A stretch of DNA of 46,068 nucleotides from Lachnospiraceae bacterium (GTDB lineage: Bacteria; Bacillota; Clostridia; Lachnospirales; Lachnospiraceae). The first letter of the stretch is position 1; each line of letters begins with the position of its first letter. The stretch lies in contig JAHYZZ010000005.1 in the NCBI GenBank assembly GCA_019424135.1, positions 7,882-53,949 of the forward strand. The letters run 5' to 3'. Both the position numbers and the translations under genes were made by a program. This document shows, in pieces, positions 17,166 to 26,573 of the stretch. The notes under the pieces are model-generated. The model was not told where the DNA came from, searched no databases, and saw only the letters and a program-made list of their open reading frames with translations.

Positions 17166-17657
17166 ATGTTTAATATTGTATTGCTTGAGCCAGAAATTCC
17201 GTCAAATACAGGAAATATCGGACGGACCTGTGTGGCAACCGGTACAAGGCTTCATCTTATTGAACCGCTTGGCTTCCGGCTGAATGAGAAAAATCTGAAG
17301 CGTGCAGGTATGGATTACTGGGATGATCTGGATGTGAAAACATATATTGACTATGCAGATTTCCTGGAACAAAATCCTGGAGCAAAAGTTTATATGGCAA
17401 CCACCAAGGCGGCAAAGGTCTATACAGAGGTCCGGTATGAACCGGACTGTTATATTATGTTCGGAAAAGAGAGCGCGGGTATACCGGAAGAGATTTTGGT
17501 ACAACATAAAGATGACTGCGTGAGGATTCCAATGATCGGTGAAACCCGTTCGCTGAATCTGGGGAATTCGGCGGCTATTATTTTATATGAAGCGCTCCGG
17601 CAGAATCAGTTTACAGGGCTGAATCTGGAAGGACATTTACACAGATTAGAATGGTAA
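17166..17657 (+). CDS. trmL: tRNA (cytidine(34)-2'-O)-methyltransferase, SPOUT family
   Basis: TrmL methylates the ribose of the wobble base in tRNA-Leu isoacceptors. The 163-residue protein shows the SPOUT knot motifs: NIVLLEPEIPSNTGNIGRTC at the N terminus, MFGKESAGIPEEIL in the middle and IPMIGETRSLNLGNSAAIIL near the end. GGAGGG lies 7 bases before the ATG at 17166; the frame open to 17106 overlaps the promoter and was rejected. Length fits the family (about 155-165). Confidence 0.95.
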   Translation: MFNIVLLEPEIPSNTGNIGRTCVATGTRLHLIEPLGFRLNEKNLKRAGMDYWDDLDVKTYIDYADFLEQNPGAKVYMATTKAAKVYTEVRYEPDCYIMFGKESAGIPEEILVQHKDDCVRIPMIGETRSLNLGNSAAIILYEALRQNQFTGLNLEGHLHRLEW

Positions 17658-17691
17658 AATGCAGGAATTATTGTTTGATTATTCATTGCGC

Positions 17692-17720
17692 TAGACTTTT
17701 GTTATGAATCATATTATAAT
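17692..17720 (+). promoter_or_regulatory. promoter of the V/A-type ATPase operon
   Basis: TAGACT (17692-17697) and a perfect TATAAT (17715-17720) are 17 bases apart, upstream of the first ATPase gene. Confidence 0.6.
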
Positions 17721-17762
17721 CGTAACTACAGGACGTGATTGAGAGAGGTGGTGAACAGACAA

Positions 17763-18071
17763 ATGGTAGAAGAAACCATTAAAACCATCAAGGAGACGGA
17801 GCACGAAGCTGAGGAAATTGTAAAAAAGGCAGATGCCGAGTGCGCCGGGATTCTTGGGGAAGCGTCAAAAAGGGCTGCTGATATTAAGGACAAAGCGGTT
17901 CGTGATGCAAGGGCACAGGCGGAGGCTCGTCTGTTGTCGGCAAAAGAAGTTGGAGAGAAAACGGTGCAGGATGCTTTGAAAGTTACGCAAAGCGAAATTG
18001 CATCTTTGAAGAGGGCAGCACTTGAAAAGGAAGAGGAAGCTGTATCTGCGGTGATCGCGGACCTCGTCTGA
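17763..18071 (+). CDS. ntpF: V/A-type ATPase peripheral-stalk subunit G/H
   Basis: A 102-residue, highly charged, Ala- and Glu-rich protein predicted to be one long coiled-coil helix (TIKETEHEAEEIVKKADAE, then repeated Ala/Arg/Glu heptads). With subunit E it forms the peripheral stalk that holds the A3B3 head still. The symbol follows the Enterococcus hirae ntp operon, where this position is called ntpF. Start is uncertain: the ATG at 17763 lies 11 bases after AGGTGG, while GTG codons at 17748 and 17751 and a TTG at 17739 are in frame. It is the first of nine genes in the order G-I-K-E-C-F-A-B-D. Confidence 0.82.
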   Translation: MVEETIKTIKETEHEAEEIVKKADAECAGILGEASKRAADIKDKAVRDARAQAEARLLSAKEVGEKTVQDALKVTQSEIASLKRAALEKEEEAVSAVIADLV

Positions 18072-18128
18072 CTTGTTTTGGTTGGAAAGAGAAGCCAGAA
18101 AAAATAAGAAAGAAGGAGGGATGAGGCT

Positions 18129-20144
18129 ATGGCAGTTTTGCAGATGCAAAGAATTAGTATCTGCGCGCTAAAAAAAGACCGTAAGGCAATATTGGAAAAG
18201 ATACAGTCCATGGGCATTATGGAAATGAATCAGGTTGCTGAAGACGAAGACGGCTTTGAGAAAATGGATACCTTAAATGCCAGACAGCGTTTTGAAAAAA
18301 ATGCTTCGTTGTCTGAGATGGCGTTGGATGTCTTGGAAACATATGCGCCGGAAAAGAAGTCGATGTTTGCCGGCCTGGAAGGAAAAAAGCTGGTTGATTC
18401 CAAGCTGTTTACAGAAATCACGGGTAGAAAAGGCGAAATCTTGAAAAAGGCTGACCGACTTTCAGCCTGCAGCAAAGAGATTGCAGAGCATAGGGCTGAG
18501 ATCGTAAAGCTGGAAAATCAGATTGAGGCTCTGGTACCCTGGCTTCCATTGGATGTGCCTATGAACTGCAAGGGAACTGGCAGTACAGAGATGATCCTTG
18601 GAACAATGCCAGGAGAGACTGCCCTGGATGCGGTGTACGAACAGATCGCGAATAGCTGCCCGGAAATAGAAGCTGTGGATGTAGAAATCGTAAACAGCGA
18701 TAAAGATGCCACATATCTGGCAGTGATGTGTATGAAGCCAGATGCCGGAGCAGTAGAAGAAGCGCTAAGAGCCGCGGGGTTTGCGAGACCCTCGCAGACC
18801 GTAGATGCGGTTCCGGCCAGGAAAACACAGGAATTAAAGGAAGACATCGAAAAGCTGGAAGGAAAGATTGGTAAGATTGAAGAAGAGATCCGCTCCAGTC
18901 AGGATAGCAGAGATGATCTGAAGATCATCGGCGACTACTTTCGGATGCGCGCAAAAAAATATGAGATCCTGGGAACGCTTCCTCAGTCCCAGCGGACATT
19001 TGTAATTAGTGGATATATTCCTCAAAAAGCCGTAGGGGCAGTGGAGAAAGCCATCGGTGATCATTATGACTGTGTCATCGACGTCGATGACCTAAAAGAG
19101 GATGAAGAGCCACCGACCGTTTTACAGAACAATGCGTTTTCTTCCAGTGTAGAAGGCGTTCTGGAGGCATACGGCCTTCCGCATAAAGGAGAGTTTGATC
19201 CGACTACGATTATGTCATTCTTTTATGTATTCTTCTTTGGGATGATGTTGTCGGATGCGGCATATGGTGCAATTATAGCCATTGCATGTTTTGTTGCTCT
19301 TAAGAAATTCCCAAGGATGAGTGCGAGCATGCACAAGTCGTTGAAGCTGTTCTTTTTCTGTGGACTGTCTACAGTGGTATGGGGCATTTTGTTCTCGGGA
19401 TATTTTGGTGATGCGGTAGATGTTATCGGGAGCACCTTTTTCGGAGTAGATGTTTCGGTGCCGCCGCTGTGGTTTGCACCGTTAAACGACCCAATGAAGC
19501 TTTTGATTTACTCGATGGCATTTGGACTGGTACATTTGTTTGTAGGTCTGGGAATCAAAGGTTATATGCAGATCAAGGATAAGCAGTATCTGGATTTCTT
19601 CTGCGATGTGGTGTTGTGGTATATTTTCTTGATCGGTCTGATCATGATGTTGATTCCGTCAGATATTTTTGCATCGATTGCACAGGTGAAGATCGTATTC
19701 CCGCCTATTTTGAACACGGTATCAAAGGCACTTGCTATCATCGGAGCAGTGGGGCTTTTGCTGATGTCTGGACGATCCAGCAAAAATCCGGTTCTTAGAC
19801 TGGCGCTTGGAGCATACGACATCTATAACATTACCGGATGGCTCAGCGACGTATTATCTTATTCCCGATTGCTGGCACTGGGACTTGCCACGGGCGTTAT
19901 CGCGTCTGTTGTCAATCAGATGGGAAGTATGGCAGGAGGAGGCGTAGTAGGTGCGATCCTGTTTGCAGTTATTTTTGTTGTGGGTCATTCAATGAACCTT
20001 GCGATCAATCTTCTGGGGGCATATGTACACACTAATCGTCTCCAGTTTGTAGAATTCTTTGGAAAATTCTATGAAGGCGGTGGACGGCCGTTTGAACCGT
20101 TTGAAACAGATACAAAATATGTAGATATTAAGGAGGAACGTTAA
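18129..20144 (+). CDS. ntpI: V/A-type ATPase subunit I (a)
   Basis: Subunit I forms the ion half-channels in the membrane and links them to the peripheral stalk. The 671-residue protein has a cytoplasmic N-terminal half (to about 340, with a coiled coil near 230-265) and a membrane half with seven to eight hydrophobic segments. The region NITGWLSDVLSYSRLLALGLATG contains the Arg (in SYSRLLALGLATG) that faces the rotor glutamate. A strong AAGGAGG precedes the ATG; the next gene starts 3 bases after the stop. Confidence 0.95.
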   Translation: MAVLQMQRISICALKKDRKAILEKIQSMGIMEMNQVAEDEDGFEKMDTLNARQRFEKNASLSEMALDVLETYAPEKKSMFAGLEGKKLVDSKLFTEITGRKGEILKKADRLSACSKEIAEHRAEIVKLENQIEALVPWLPLDVPMNCKGTGSTEMILGTMPGETALDAVYEQIANSCPEIEAVDVEIVNSDKDATYLAVMCMKPDAGAVEEALRAAGFARPSQTVDAVPARKTQELKEDIEKLEGKIGKIEEEIRSSQDSRDDLKIIGDYFRMRAKKYEILGTLPQSQRTFVISGYIPQKAVGAVEKAIGDHYDCVIDVDDLKEDEEPPTVLQNNAFSSSVEGVLEAYGLPHKGEFDPTTIMSFFYVFFFGMMLSDAAYGAIIAIACFVALKKFPRMSASMHKSLKLFFFCGLSTVVWGILFSGYFGDAVDVIGSTFFGVDVSVPPLWFAPLNDPMKLLIYSMAFGLVHLFVGLGIKGYMQIKDKQYLDFFCDVVLWYIFLIGLIMMLIPSDIFASIAQVKIVFPPILNTVSKALAIIGAVGLLLMSGRSSKNPVLRLALGAYDIYNITGWLSDVLSYSRLLALGLATGVIASVVNQMGSMAGGGVVGAILFAVIFVVGHSMNLAINLLGAYVHTNRLQFVEFFGKFYEGGGRPFEPFETDTKYVDIKEER

Positions 20145-20146
20145 TC

Positions 20147-20632
20147 ATGAGTATTTGGGATAATTTAGGACTGGTATATGCACTTCTTGGTGCAGCGGCA
20201 GCAGTATTTCTTGCAGGCGCAGGTTCCGCGCTTGGTGTAGGTATCGCTGGACAGGCAGCTTCTGGAGTAGTAACGGAAGACCCAAGCAAATTTGCGAAGG
20301 TTCTGGTTATGCAGCTTCTGCCAGGTACACAGGGTATTTACGGACTATTGGTTGGTTTTATCACTCTTTCCAAGATTGGCCTTTTGGGCGGCGGTGCAGC
20401 AGAGCTGTCACCGGAAACAGGACTTCTGATCCTGGCAGCGTGTCTCCCGGTCGGTATCGTAGGACTGATTTCTGGAAGATCCCAGGGACAGTGTTCGGCA
20501 GCATCCATCGGTATTGTTGCAAAGAAACCGGATCAGTTTGGTAAAGCCATGCTGTTCCCGGCAATGGTTGAAACCTATGCCATCCTTTCTCTTCTGATTT
20601 CTATTCTGGCAGTAACAGCGATTCAGGTCTAG
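20147..20632 (+). CDS. ntpK: V/A-type ATPase rotor subunit K (proteolipid)
   Basis: K forms the membrane ring that carries the ions. The 161-residue protein has four hydrophobic helices in two hairpins, the duplicated 16-kDa form. Only the second hairpin has the carboxylate (E142 in FPAMVETYAIL); the first has LLPGTQGIYG. L58, T61, Q62, Q113 and E142 line up with the Na+ ligands L61, T64, Q65, Q110 and E139 of Enterococcus hirae NtpK, so I infer a Na+-moving enzyme with one ion site per subunit. GGAGGAACG precedes the ATG. Confidence 0.95.
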   Translation: MSIWDNLGLVYALLGAAAAVFLAGAGSALGVGIAGQAASGVVTEDPSKFAKVLVMQLLPGTQGIYGLLVGFITLSKIGLLGGGAAELSPETGLLILAACLPVGIVGLISGRSQGQCSAASIGIVAKKPDQFGKAMLFPAMVETYAILSLLISILAVTAIQV

Positions 20633-20682
20633 TTAGCGGAAACTTAATGTAGCAGAAATCAAAAAAAGGAGTGCAAGGGTTT

Positions 20683-21282
20683 ATGACTGGTTTAGATAAA
20701 ATGAAAAGTCAGATCCTGGACGAAGCAAAGTCAGCTGCCCAGAGCAAGATTGCAGAGGCGAGAGCCCAGGCAGATGAAGTGATCCGCCTGGCAGAAGAAG
20801 AGGCTGCAAAGCAGACGGAAGGCATCCTGCACAAAGCAGAAATGGACGTGGCAAGCTATAATGAACGTACAGCATCGTCAACAGACCTGCAGAAGAGGAC
20901 ACAGATCCTTGCTGCGAAGCAGGAAGTGATTGCCGAGGTGTTGGATAAGGCATACGAAAAAATAAAAGCCATGGGAACAGAGGAATATTTCTCCATGCTG
21001 CTTAAGATGGTAGAAAAGTATGCGTTGCCACAGGACGGAGAGATCTGTTTTTCCGATTCAGATCTGAAAAGACTGCCGGAAGGGTTTGAGGCTGAAGTAT
21101 CGAAAGCGGCTGTCGCTGCAGGCGGGAGCTTAAGGCTGTCCAGGGAAGGCAAAAAGATTGAGAATGGATTCATTCTGATTTATGGCGGTATAGAGGAGAA
21201 TTGCACGATTGCTGCCATGTTTGATGCAAAAAGAGACGAATTGTCCGACATCGTGCATCGGTTGGTGTTTTTACAGGCGTAA
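20683..21282 (+). CDS. ntpE: V/A-type ATPase subunit E
   Basis: E is the partner of the G/H subunit in the peripheral stalk. The 199-residue protein has a long Ala/Glu/Lys-rich N-terminal helix (to about 85) and a globular C-terminal domain with the family segment GFILIYGGIEENCTIAAMFD, then a helix ending RLVFLQA. The ATG at 20683 is preferred over the GTG at 20671, which would overlap the AGGAG ribosome site. Confidence 0.92.
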   Translation: MTGLDKMKSQILDEAKSAAQSKIAEARAQADEVIRLAEEEAAKQTEGILHKAEMDVASYNERTASSTDLQKRTQILAAKQEVIAEVLDKAYEKIKAMGTEEYFSMLLKMVEKYALPQDGEICFSDSDLKRLPEGFEAEVSKAAVAAGGSLRLSREGKKIENGFILIYGGIEENCTIAAMFDAKRDELSDIVHRLVFLQA

Positions 21283-21300
21283 CCAGATGGGAGGAATAAA

Positions 21301-22269
21301 ATGAGCGAACAATATACCTACGCGGTTGCGCGCATACGTGCTCTGGAGGTCGGCCTGTTTTCCAACAGTACGATAGATCAGCTGATTGCCTGTCAGGATT
21401 ATGGACAGTGCCTGCAGTTCCTGGAGGAAAAAGGCTGGGGCGACACGGAAACCTCCGGCGATGCAGAGGCGATGTTGACGAAAGAAGAAGAAAAGATATG
21501 GGAGGTCGTAAAAGATTTGCATATTGATATGAATCATTTTGCGGTGCTCTCTTATCCTAAGCTTTTTCACAATCTGAAGGCTGCAGTTAAGGAGGTATGC
21601 ACGGAGGACAAGAACCGGCACATCTATTATGAGGATGTGCAGATCCCGGGCAGTGTGATGCGTGAAATCGTTGCGGAGAAAGATTTTGGAAAGCTTCCGG
21701 CGTATATGCAGCATGCGGCAGAAGAAGCTTACGAGTCGTTTCTTCATACCGGGGACGGACAGTTGTGCGATTGTATTATTGATCGGGCAGCACTTGATGC
21801 CATCTATGAGGCCGGGAAAAAGTCAAACGCCGTGATCATTCGTGATTACGCGGAGTCTACGGTAGCGGTGGCAGATATTAAGATTGCTGTGCGTTCACAG
21901 AAAACCGCGAAATCAATAGAGTTTATGAAACGGGCAATGGCAGAATGTGAGAGCTTGAATGTGGATCAGCTTGCAAAAGCAGCCCTTGGCGGCATGGAGG
22001 CTATTCGCGATTATCTGCTGGGCACAGCCTATGCAGAAGGTGCAGATGCACTTGCCGAGTCGCCGTCGGCGTTTGAACGCTGGTGCGATAACCGGATCAT
22101 TCAGACCATCAGTCCGCAGAAATATCAGGCATTTACCATAGGACCTGTAATCGCCTATGTGATTGCCAGACAAAATGAGATTAAAACGGTACGAATCATT
22201 CTTTCCGGCAAACTTAATGACTTACCGGATGATTCAATCCGAGAAAGGGTAAGGGAGATGTATGTATAA
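21301..22269 (+). CDS. ntpC: V/A-type ATPase subunit C
   Basis: C (called d in eukaryotes) is the funnel-shaped socket joining the central shaft to the membrane ring. The 322-residue, mostly helical protein begins YTYAVARIRALEVGLFSNST and contains the paired segments that form the three-fold pseudo-symmetric funnel, with the C-terminal part KTVRIILSGKLNDLPDDSIRERV. Its last 8 bases overlap the start of the F subunit gene. Confidence 0.93.
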   Translation: MSEQYTYAVARIRALEVGLFSNSTIDQLIACQDYGQCLQFLEEKGWGDTETSGDAEAMLTKEEEKIWEVVKDLHIDMNHFAVLSYPKLFHNLKAAVKEVCTEDKNRHIYYEDVQIPGSVMREIVAEKDFGKLPAYMQHAAEEAYESFLHTGDGQLCDCIIDRAALDAIYEAGKKSNAVIIRDYAESTVAVADIKIAVRSQKTAKSIEFMKRAMAECESLNVDQLAKAALGGMEAIRDYLLGTAYAEGADALAESPSAFERWCDNRIIQTISPQKYQAFTIGPVIAYVIARQNEIKTVRIILSGKLNDLPDDSIRERVREMYV

Positions 22270-22579
22270 AATTGCGGTGTTAGGCGATTATGACAGTATC
22301 TACGGATTTGCGGCGCTGGGACTGGATACATTTCCTGTAACAGCCCAGGAGGAAGCCGGAGAACGATTACATGAGCTGGCAGCAAAAGGGTATGGGATTA
22401 TCTATATTACGGAAGCGCTGGCGGCAGGAATGAAACATGAAATTGCAAGATATCAGGACCAGCTGCTTCCGGCGGTCATCCAGATCCCGGGAATTTCCGG
22501 AAATACCGGAGACGGAGTCCAGGGAGTCAAGAAGTCTGTGGAACAGGCGGTTGGCTCCGACATCTTGTTTAGTAACTAA
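22262..22579 (+). CDS. ntpG: V/A-type ATPase subunit F
   Basis: F binds the central shaft with subunit D. The 105-residue protein has the Rossmann-like fold seen in IAVLGDYDSIYGFAALGLDT and the C-terminal IQIPGISGNTGDGVQGVKKS. It overlaps the end of the C gene by 8 bases. The symbol follows E. hirae, where the F-type subunit is encoded by ntpG; databases also use atpF or ntpF for it. Confidence 0.93.
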   Translation: MYKIAVLGDYDSIYGFAALGLDTFPVTAQEEAGERLHELAAKGYGIIYITEALAAGMKHEIARYQDQLLPAVIQIPGISGNTGDGVQGVKKSVEQAVGSDILFSN

Positions 22580-22603
22580 GAAAGTAGAGGTGATTCGTCC
22601 ATT

Positions 22604-24373
22604 ATGAGTAGTACAGGTACGATAAAAAAAGTAGCAGGACCGCTGGTCATTGCGTCCGGCATGCGCGATGCGAACATGTCTGACGTTGTACGTGTAAGTA
22701 AACAGCGTCTGATCGGGGAAATCATCGAGATGCACGGGGACGAGGCGTCGATCCAGGTATATGAGGAGACGTCAGGCCTTGGTCCGGGTGAGCCGGTAGA
22801 GTCTACTGGGGCGCCGATGTCCGTAGAACTTGGACCCGGGCTGATCTCCAGTATCTATGATGGGATCCAGCGTCCGCTTGATGATATTATGAAGATTTCA
22901 GGCAATAACCTGCAAAGAGGAGTAGAGGTTGCGGCCTTGAAAAGAGATAAAAAATGGGAGTTTGTCCCGGTGGCAAAAACTGGAGATGAGGTGGAAGCCG
23001 GAGATGTGCTTGGAACCGTCCAGGAAACTCCGATTGTACAGCAAAAAATTATGGTCCCCTATGGAGTCGAGGGAACAGTCAAAGAGATTAAATCTGGTGA
23101 ATACACCGTCGAAGACGTGATTGCAGTAATTGAAACAAAGGACGGAGATAAGGAACTGACCATGATGCAGAAATGGCCGGTAAGAAGAGGGCGTCCTTAT
23201 GTGAAAAAGCTGCCGCTGGATGTACCGCTGGTAACCGGACAGCGTGTCGTTGACACCTTCTTCCCGATTGCAAAGGGCGGTGTGGCAGCAGTTCCAGGAC
23301 CTTTCGGAAGCGGGAAAACTGTTATTCAGCATCAGCTGGCGAAATGGGCAGAGGCAGACATCGTGGTCTATATCGGATGCGGCGAGCGTGGAAATGAGAT
23401 GACGGATGTTCTGAATGAATTTCCGGAGCTGAAGGATCCAAAGACCGGACGTTCCTTGATGGAGCGGACCGTTTTGATTGCCAATACATCAGATATGCCG
23501 TTTGCAGCTCGTGAGGCTTCTATTTATACAGGAATCACGATTGCTGAGTATTTCCGTGACATGGGATATTCAGTCGCTTTGATGGCAGACTCTACGTCCC
23601 GCTGGGCGGAGGCTCTTCGTGAGATGTCAGGACGTCTGGAAGAGATGCCTGGTGAGGAAGGGTATCCGGCCTACTTGGGATCTCGTCTGGCAGAATTTTA
23701 CGAGAGAGCAGGACATGTAATTTCTCTTGGAAAAGAAGGCAGGGAAGGGTCGCTTTCCGTAATCGGAGCCGTGTCTCCTCCAGGTGGTGATACTTCCGAG
23801 CCCGTATCCCAGGCAACCTTACGTATCGTAAAGGTGTTCTGGGGACTGGATTCAAACCTGGCATATAAGAGACATTTTCCGGCGATCAACTGGCTGACCA
23901 GTTACTCACTGTATCTGGATAATGTCAGCGGATGGTTCAACGAGACGGTGGCGCCAGACTGGATGGAAGACCGACAGAAGATGATGAGTCTTCTGCAGGA
24001 AGAGGCAGAATTAGAGGAAATCGTTCAGATGGTAGGTATGGATGCATTATCGCCGGTAGACCGTCTGAAGATGGAAGCGGCAAGATCCATTCGTGAAGAT
24101 TTCCTGCACCAGAATTCCTTCCATGAAGTGGATACCTATACGCCCCTTAGAAAACAGTATCTGATGATGAAGCTGGTACTGGCATTCTATGAGCAATCTT
24201 TAGAGGCATTGAATAAAGGTGCTTCCATGAAAGCACTGCTGGGAATGGACGTCAGAGAGAAGATCGGTCGTTATAAATATACAACGGTAGAGAATATCGA
24301 GACGGAATATGAGAAGATTATGAATGAACTGAGTGAAGAGATCGCCGGTGCATTCGGGAAGGAGGACTTCTAA
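22604..24373 (+). CDS. ntpA: V/A-type ATPase catalytic subunit A
   Basis: A is the catalytic subunit of the head. The 589-residue protein has the P-loop GPFGSGKT at residues 232-239, the V/A-specific non-homologous insert at about 110-200, YIGCGERGNEMTD, and MADSTSRWAEALREMSGRL. A good AGAGGTGATT region precedes the ATG. Length agrees with the family (580-600), and B follows 2 bases after the stop. Confidence 0.98.
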   Translation: MSSTGTIKKVAGPLVIASGMRDANMSDVVRVSKQRLIGEIIEMHGDEASIQVYEETSGLGPGEPVESTGAPMSVELGPGLISSIYDGIQRPLDDIMKISGNNLQRGVEVAALKRDKKWEFVPVAKTGDEVEAGDVLGTVQETPIVQQKIMVPYGVEGTVKEIKSGEYTVEDVIAVIETKDGDKELTMMQKWPVRRGRPYVKKLPLDVPLVTGQRVVDTFFPIAKGGVAAVPGPFGSGKTVIQHQLAKWAEADIVVYIGCGERGNEMTDVLNEFPELKDPKTGRSLMERTVLIANTSDMPFAAREASIYTGITIAEYFRDMGYSVALMADSTSRWAEALREMSGRLEEMPGEEGYPAYLGSRLAEFYERAGHVISLGKEGREGSLSVIGAVSPPGGDTSEPVSQATLRIVKVFWGLDSNLAYKRHFPAINWLTSYSLYLDNVSGWFNETVAPDWMEDRQKMMSLLQEEAELEEIVQMVGMDALSPVDRLKMEAARSIREDFLHQNSFHEVDTYTPLRKQYLMMKLVLAFYEQSLEALNKGASMKALLGMDVREKIGRYKYTTVENIETEYEKIMNELSEEIAGAFGKEDF

Positions 24374-24375
24374 TT

Positions 24376-25749
24376 ATGCCAAAGGAATATAGAACCATAC
24401 AGGAAGTTGCCGGACCGCTGATGATGGTAAAAGGAGTCGAAGGCGTAGCCTACGATGAGCTGGGCGAGATCGAGCTTGCAAACGGTGAGAAACGCCGCTG
24501 TAAAGTACTGGAAGTAGATGGAGATACAGTAGTTGTACAGCTCTATGAAAATGCTGCAGGTATTAACTTAAGCAACAGTAAAGTCCGTTTCCTTGGACGC
24601 AGCATGGAGCTTGGTGTATCCGGTGATATGCTAGGACGTGTCTTTGACGGACTGGGGCGTCCTATCGATGACGGCCCGGAGATCCTTCCGGAGGAAAGAA
24701 GAGACATTAACGGTCTGCCTATGAATCCGGCAGCCCGTGTATATCCGTCCGAGTTTATTCAGACGGGTGTATCTGCCATTGACGGATTGAATACACTGGT
24801 TCGAGGGCAGAAGCTGCCGATCTTTTCCTGCTCGGGTCTTCCCCATTCACAGCTTGCGGCACAGATCGCAAGACAGGCAAAGGTACGTGGAAAAGATGAA
24901 AAGTTCGCTGTTGTATTTGCGGCTATGGGTATTACCTTCGAGGAATCTAACTTCTTCGTAGAATCCTTTAAAGAGACAGGCGCGATCGATAGGACAGTCC
25001 TGTTTGTCAATCTGGCAAACGATCCGGCGGTAGAGCGTATTTCCACGCCTCGTATGGCGCTGACGGCAGCGGAATATCTGGCTTTTGAGAAAGATATGCA
25101 CGTTCTGGTTATCCTGACAGATATCACAAACTATGCAGATGCTCTCCGTGAGATCTCCGCTGCGAAAAAGGAGGTTCCGGGACGCCGTGGATATCCTGGA
25201 TACATGTACACAGACCTGGCTCAGATGTATGAGCGCGCAGGCCGTCAAAGAGGCAAGACAGGAAGTATCACCATGATTCCGATCCTGACCATGCCAGAAG
25301 ATGACAAGACACATCCGATTCCTGACTTGACAGGATATATTACTGAGGGGCAGGTAATCCTAAGCCGTGACCTGTATCGGAAGGGAATCCAGCCGCCGAT
25401 AGACGTGTTGCCGTCACTTTCCCGTCTGAAAGATAAAGGTATCGGCGAAGGAAAGACGAGAGCTGACCACTCTAATACCATGAATCAGCTGTTTGCTGCT
25501 TACTCCCGTGGTAAAGACGCAAAAGAGTTGATGACGATTTTAGGTGAGGCAGCGCTGACCGAGATTGACTTGATTTACGCAAAGTTTGCCGATGCTTTTG
25601 AAAAAGAATATGTAAACCAAGGCTATAATACCGACCGTTCCATCGAAGAAACATTGGAGATCGGATGGAAATTATTGTCCATCCTGCCAAGATCCGAGCT
25701 GAAACGTATCGATGATAAGTTCTTAGATATGTATTACGGTAAACAGTAA
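24376..25749 (+). CDS. ntpB: V/A-type ATPase regulatory subunit B
   Basis: B alternates with A in the head and contributes to the nucleotide sites without being catalytic. The 457-residue protein lacks a P-loop; the equivalent place reads FSCSGLPHSQLAAQIARQA, as expected. ILTDITNYADALREIS and RRGYPGYMYTDLAQMYERAGR are family signatures. It starts 2 bases after ntpA, with GGAGG at the ntpA end as its ribosome site. Confidence 0.98.
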   Translation: MPKEYRTIQEVAGPLMMVKGVEGVAYDELGEIELANGEKRRCKVLEVDGDTVVVQLYENAAGINLSNSKVRFLGRSMELGVSGDMLGRVFDGLGRPIDDGPEILPEERRDINGLPMNPAARVYPSEFIQTGVSAIDGLNTLVRGQKLPIFSCSGLPHSQLAAQIARQAKVRGKDEKFAVVFAAMGITFEESNFFVESFKETGAIDRTVLFVNLANDPAVERISTPRMALTAAEYLAFEKDMHVLVILTDITNYADALREISAAKKEVPGRRGYPGYMYTDLAQMYERAGRQRGKTGSITMIPILTMPEDDKTHPIPDLTGYITEGQVILSRDLYRKGIQPPIDVLPSLSRLKDKGIGEGKTRADHSNTMNQLFAAYSRGKDAKELMTILGEAALTEIDLIYAKFADAFEKEYVNQGYNTDRSIEETLEIGWKLLSILPRSELKRIDDKFLDMYYGKQ

Positions 25750-25770
25750 GCGGTAGAAGGAGGCAGATAA

Positions 25771-26430
25771 ATGGCATCTACGCAGATCACGCCCACCCGT
25801 ATGGAATTGACGCGGACAAAGAAAAAGCTTGCCACTGCCAGAAGAGGTCACAAGCTTCTGAAGGATAAGCGAGATGAGCTGATGCGTCAGTTCTTGGATA
25901 TGGCGAGGGAGAATATGGAGCTCCGAGAAAAAGTAGAGGCCGGAATCCTCTCTGCAAATAAGAATTTTGTCATCGCAAAGGCCGGGATGGATGAGGCAAC
26001 TCTGAATACGGCCTTGATGGCTCCGAAGCAGGAAGTCAGCCTGGGAGTAGACAAGAAAAATGTCATGAGTGTTAATATTCCGGTATTTGAGACGAAAACC
26101 AGGACAGCAGACGCAAATGATATTTATTCCTACGGATTTGCTTTTACATCCAGTGATCTGGACGGAGCAGTAAAGTCCCTGGCAGATATCCTGCCAGATA
26201 TGCTGAAACTTGCGGAGAGGGAGAAAGCATGCCAGCTGATGGCGGCAGAGATTGAGAAGACCAGACGCCGTGTGAATGCGTTGGAGCATGTGATTATTCC
26301 GGAAGCACAGGAGACGATTAAGTATATTTCGATGAAGCTGGATGAGAATGAGAGAAGTTCCCAGATTCGTCTGATGAAAGTAAAAGATATGATGCTGGAG
26401 GAGGCTCATCATTACAGCGAGAGGGCTTAA
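25771..26430 (+). CDS. ntpD: V/A-type ATPase subunit D
   Basis: D is the central rotor shaft, the counterpart of gamma in F-type enzymes. The 219-residue protein begins QITPTRMELTRTKKKLATAR and ends in the long C-terminal helix of the shaft coiled coil (KTRRRVNALEHVIIPEAQET). It is the last gene of the operon and is followed by a strong terminator. Confidence 0.95.
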   Translation: MASTQITPTRMELTRTKKKLATARRGHKLLKDKRDELMRQFLDMARENMELREKVEAGILSANKNFVIAKAGMDEATLNTALMAPKQEVSLGVDKKNVMSVNIPVFETKTRTADANDIYSYGFAFTSSDLDGAVKSLADILPDMLKLAEREKACQLMAAEIEKTRRRVNALEHVIIPEAQETIKYISMKLDENERSSQIRLMKVKDMMLEEAHHYSERA

Positions 26431-26446
26431 CACAGCAAAGAAGAGG

Positions 26447-26488
26447 CGCCGCAGATTCACCTTTCCAGGTGATCTGCGGCGATTTTTT
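26447..26488 (+). terminator. terminator of the V/A-type ATPase operon
   Basis: CGCCGCAGAT at 26447 pairs with ATCTGCGGCG at 26472-26481, extended by CACCT/AGGTG near the loop, and is followed by six T's. It is a classic strong intrinsic terminator. Confidence 0.93.
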
Positions 26489-26573
26489 AATGGAATAATT
26501 CTTTTAAATCAGGACCTTTTCCAGAGGTTTTATGATACAATGAATAATTGATAGATAAAAGGAGGAAACGGTC

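Noticed and set aside
25723..26460. 245-residue minus-strand frame opposite ntpD
   Set aside because: No ribosome site, no known domain, and it runs through the operon terminator; ntpD on the other strand is certain.
26489..26573. Fluoride riboswitch ahead of crcB
   Set aside because: The conserved GGCGATGGTGTTCGCC-type start and pseudoknot bases are not present in the short leader.
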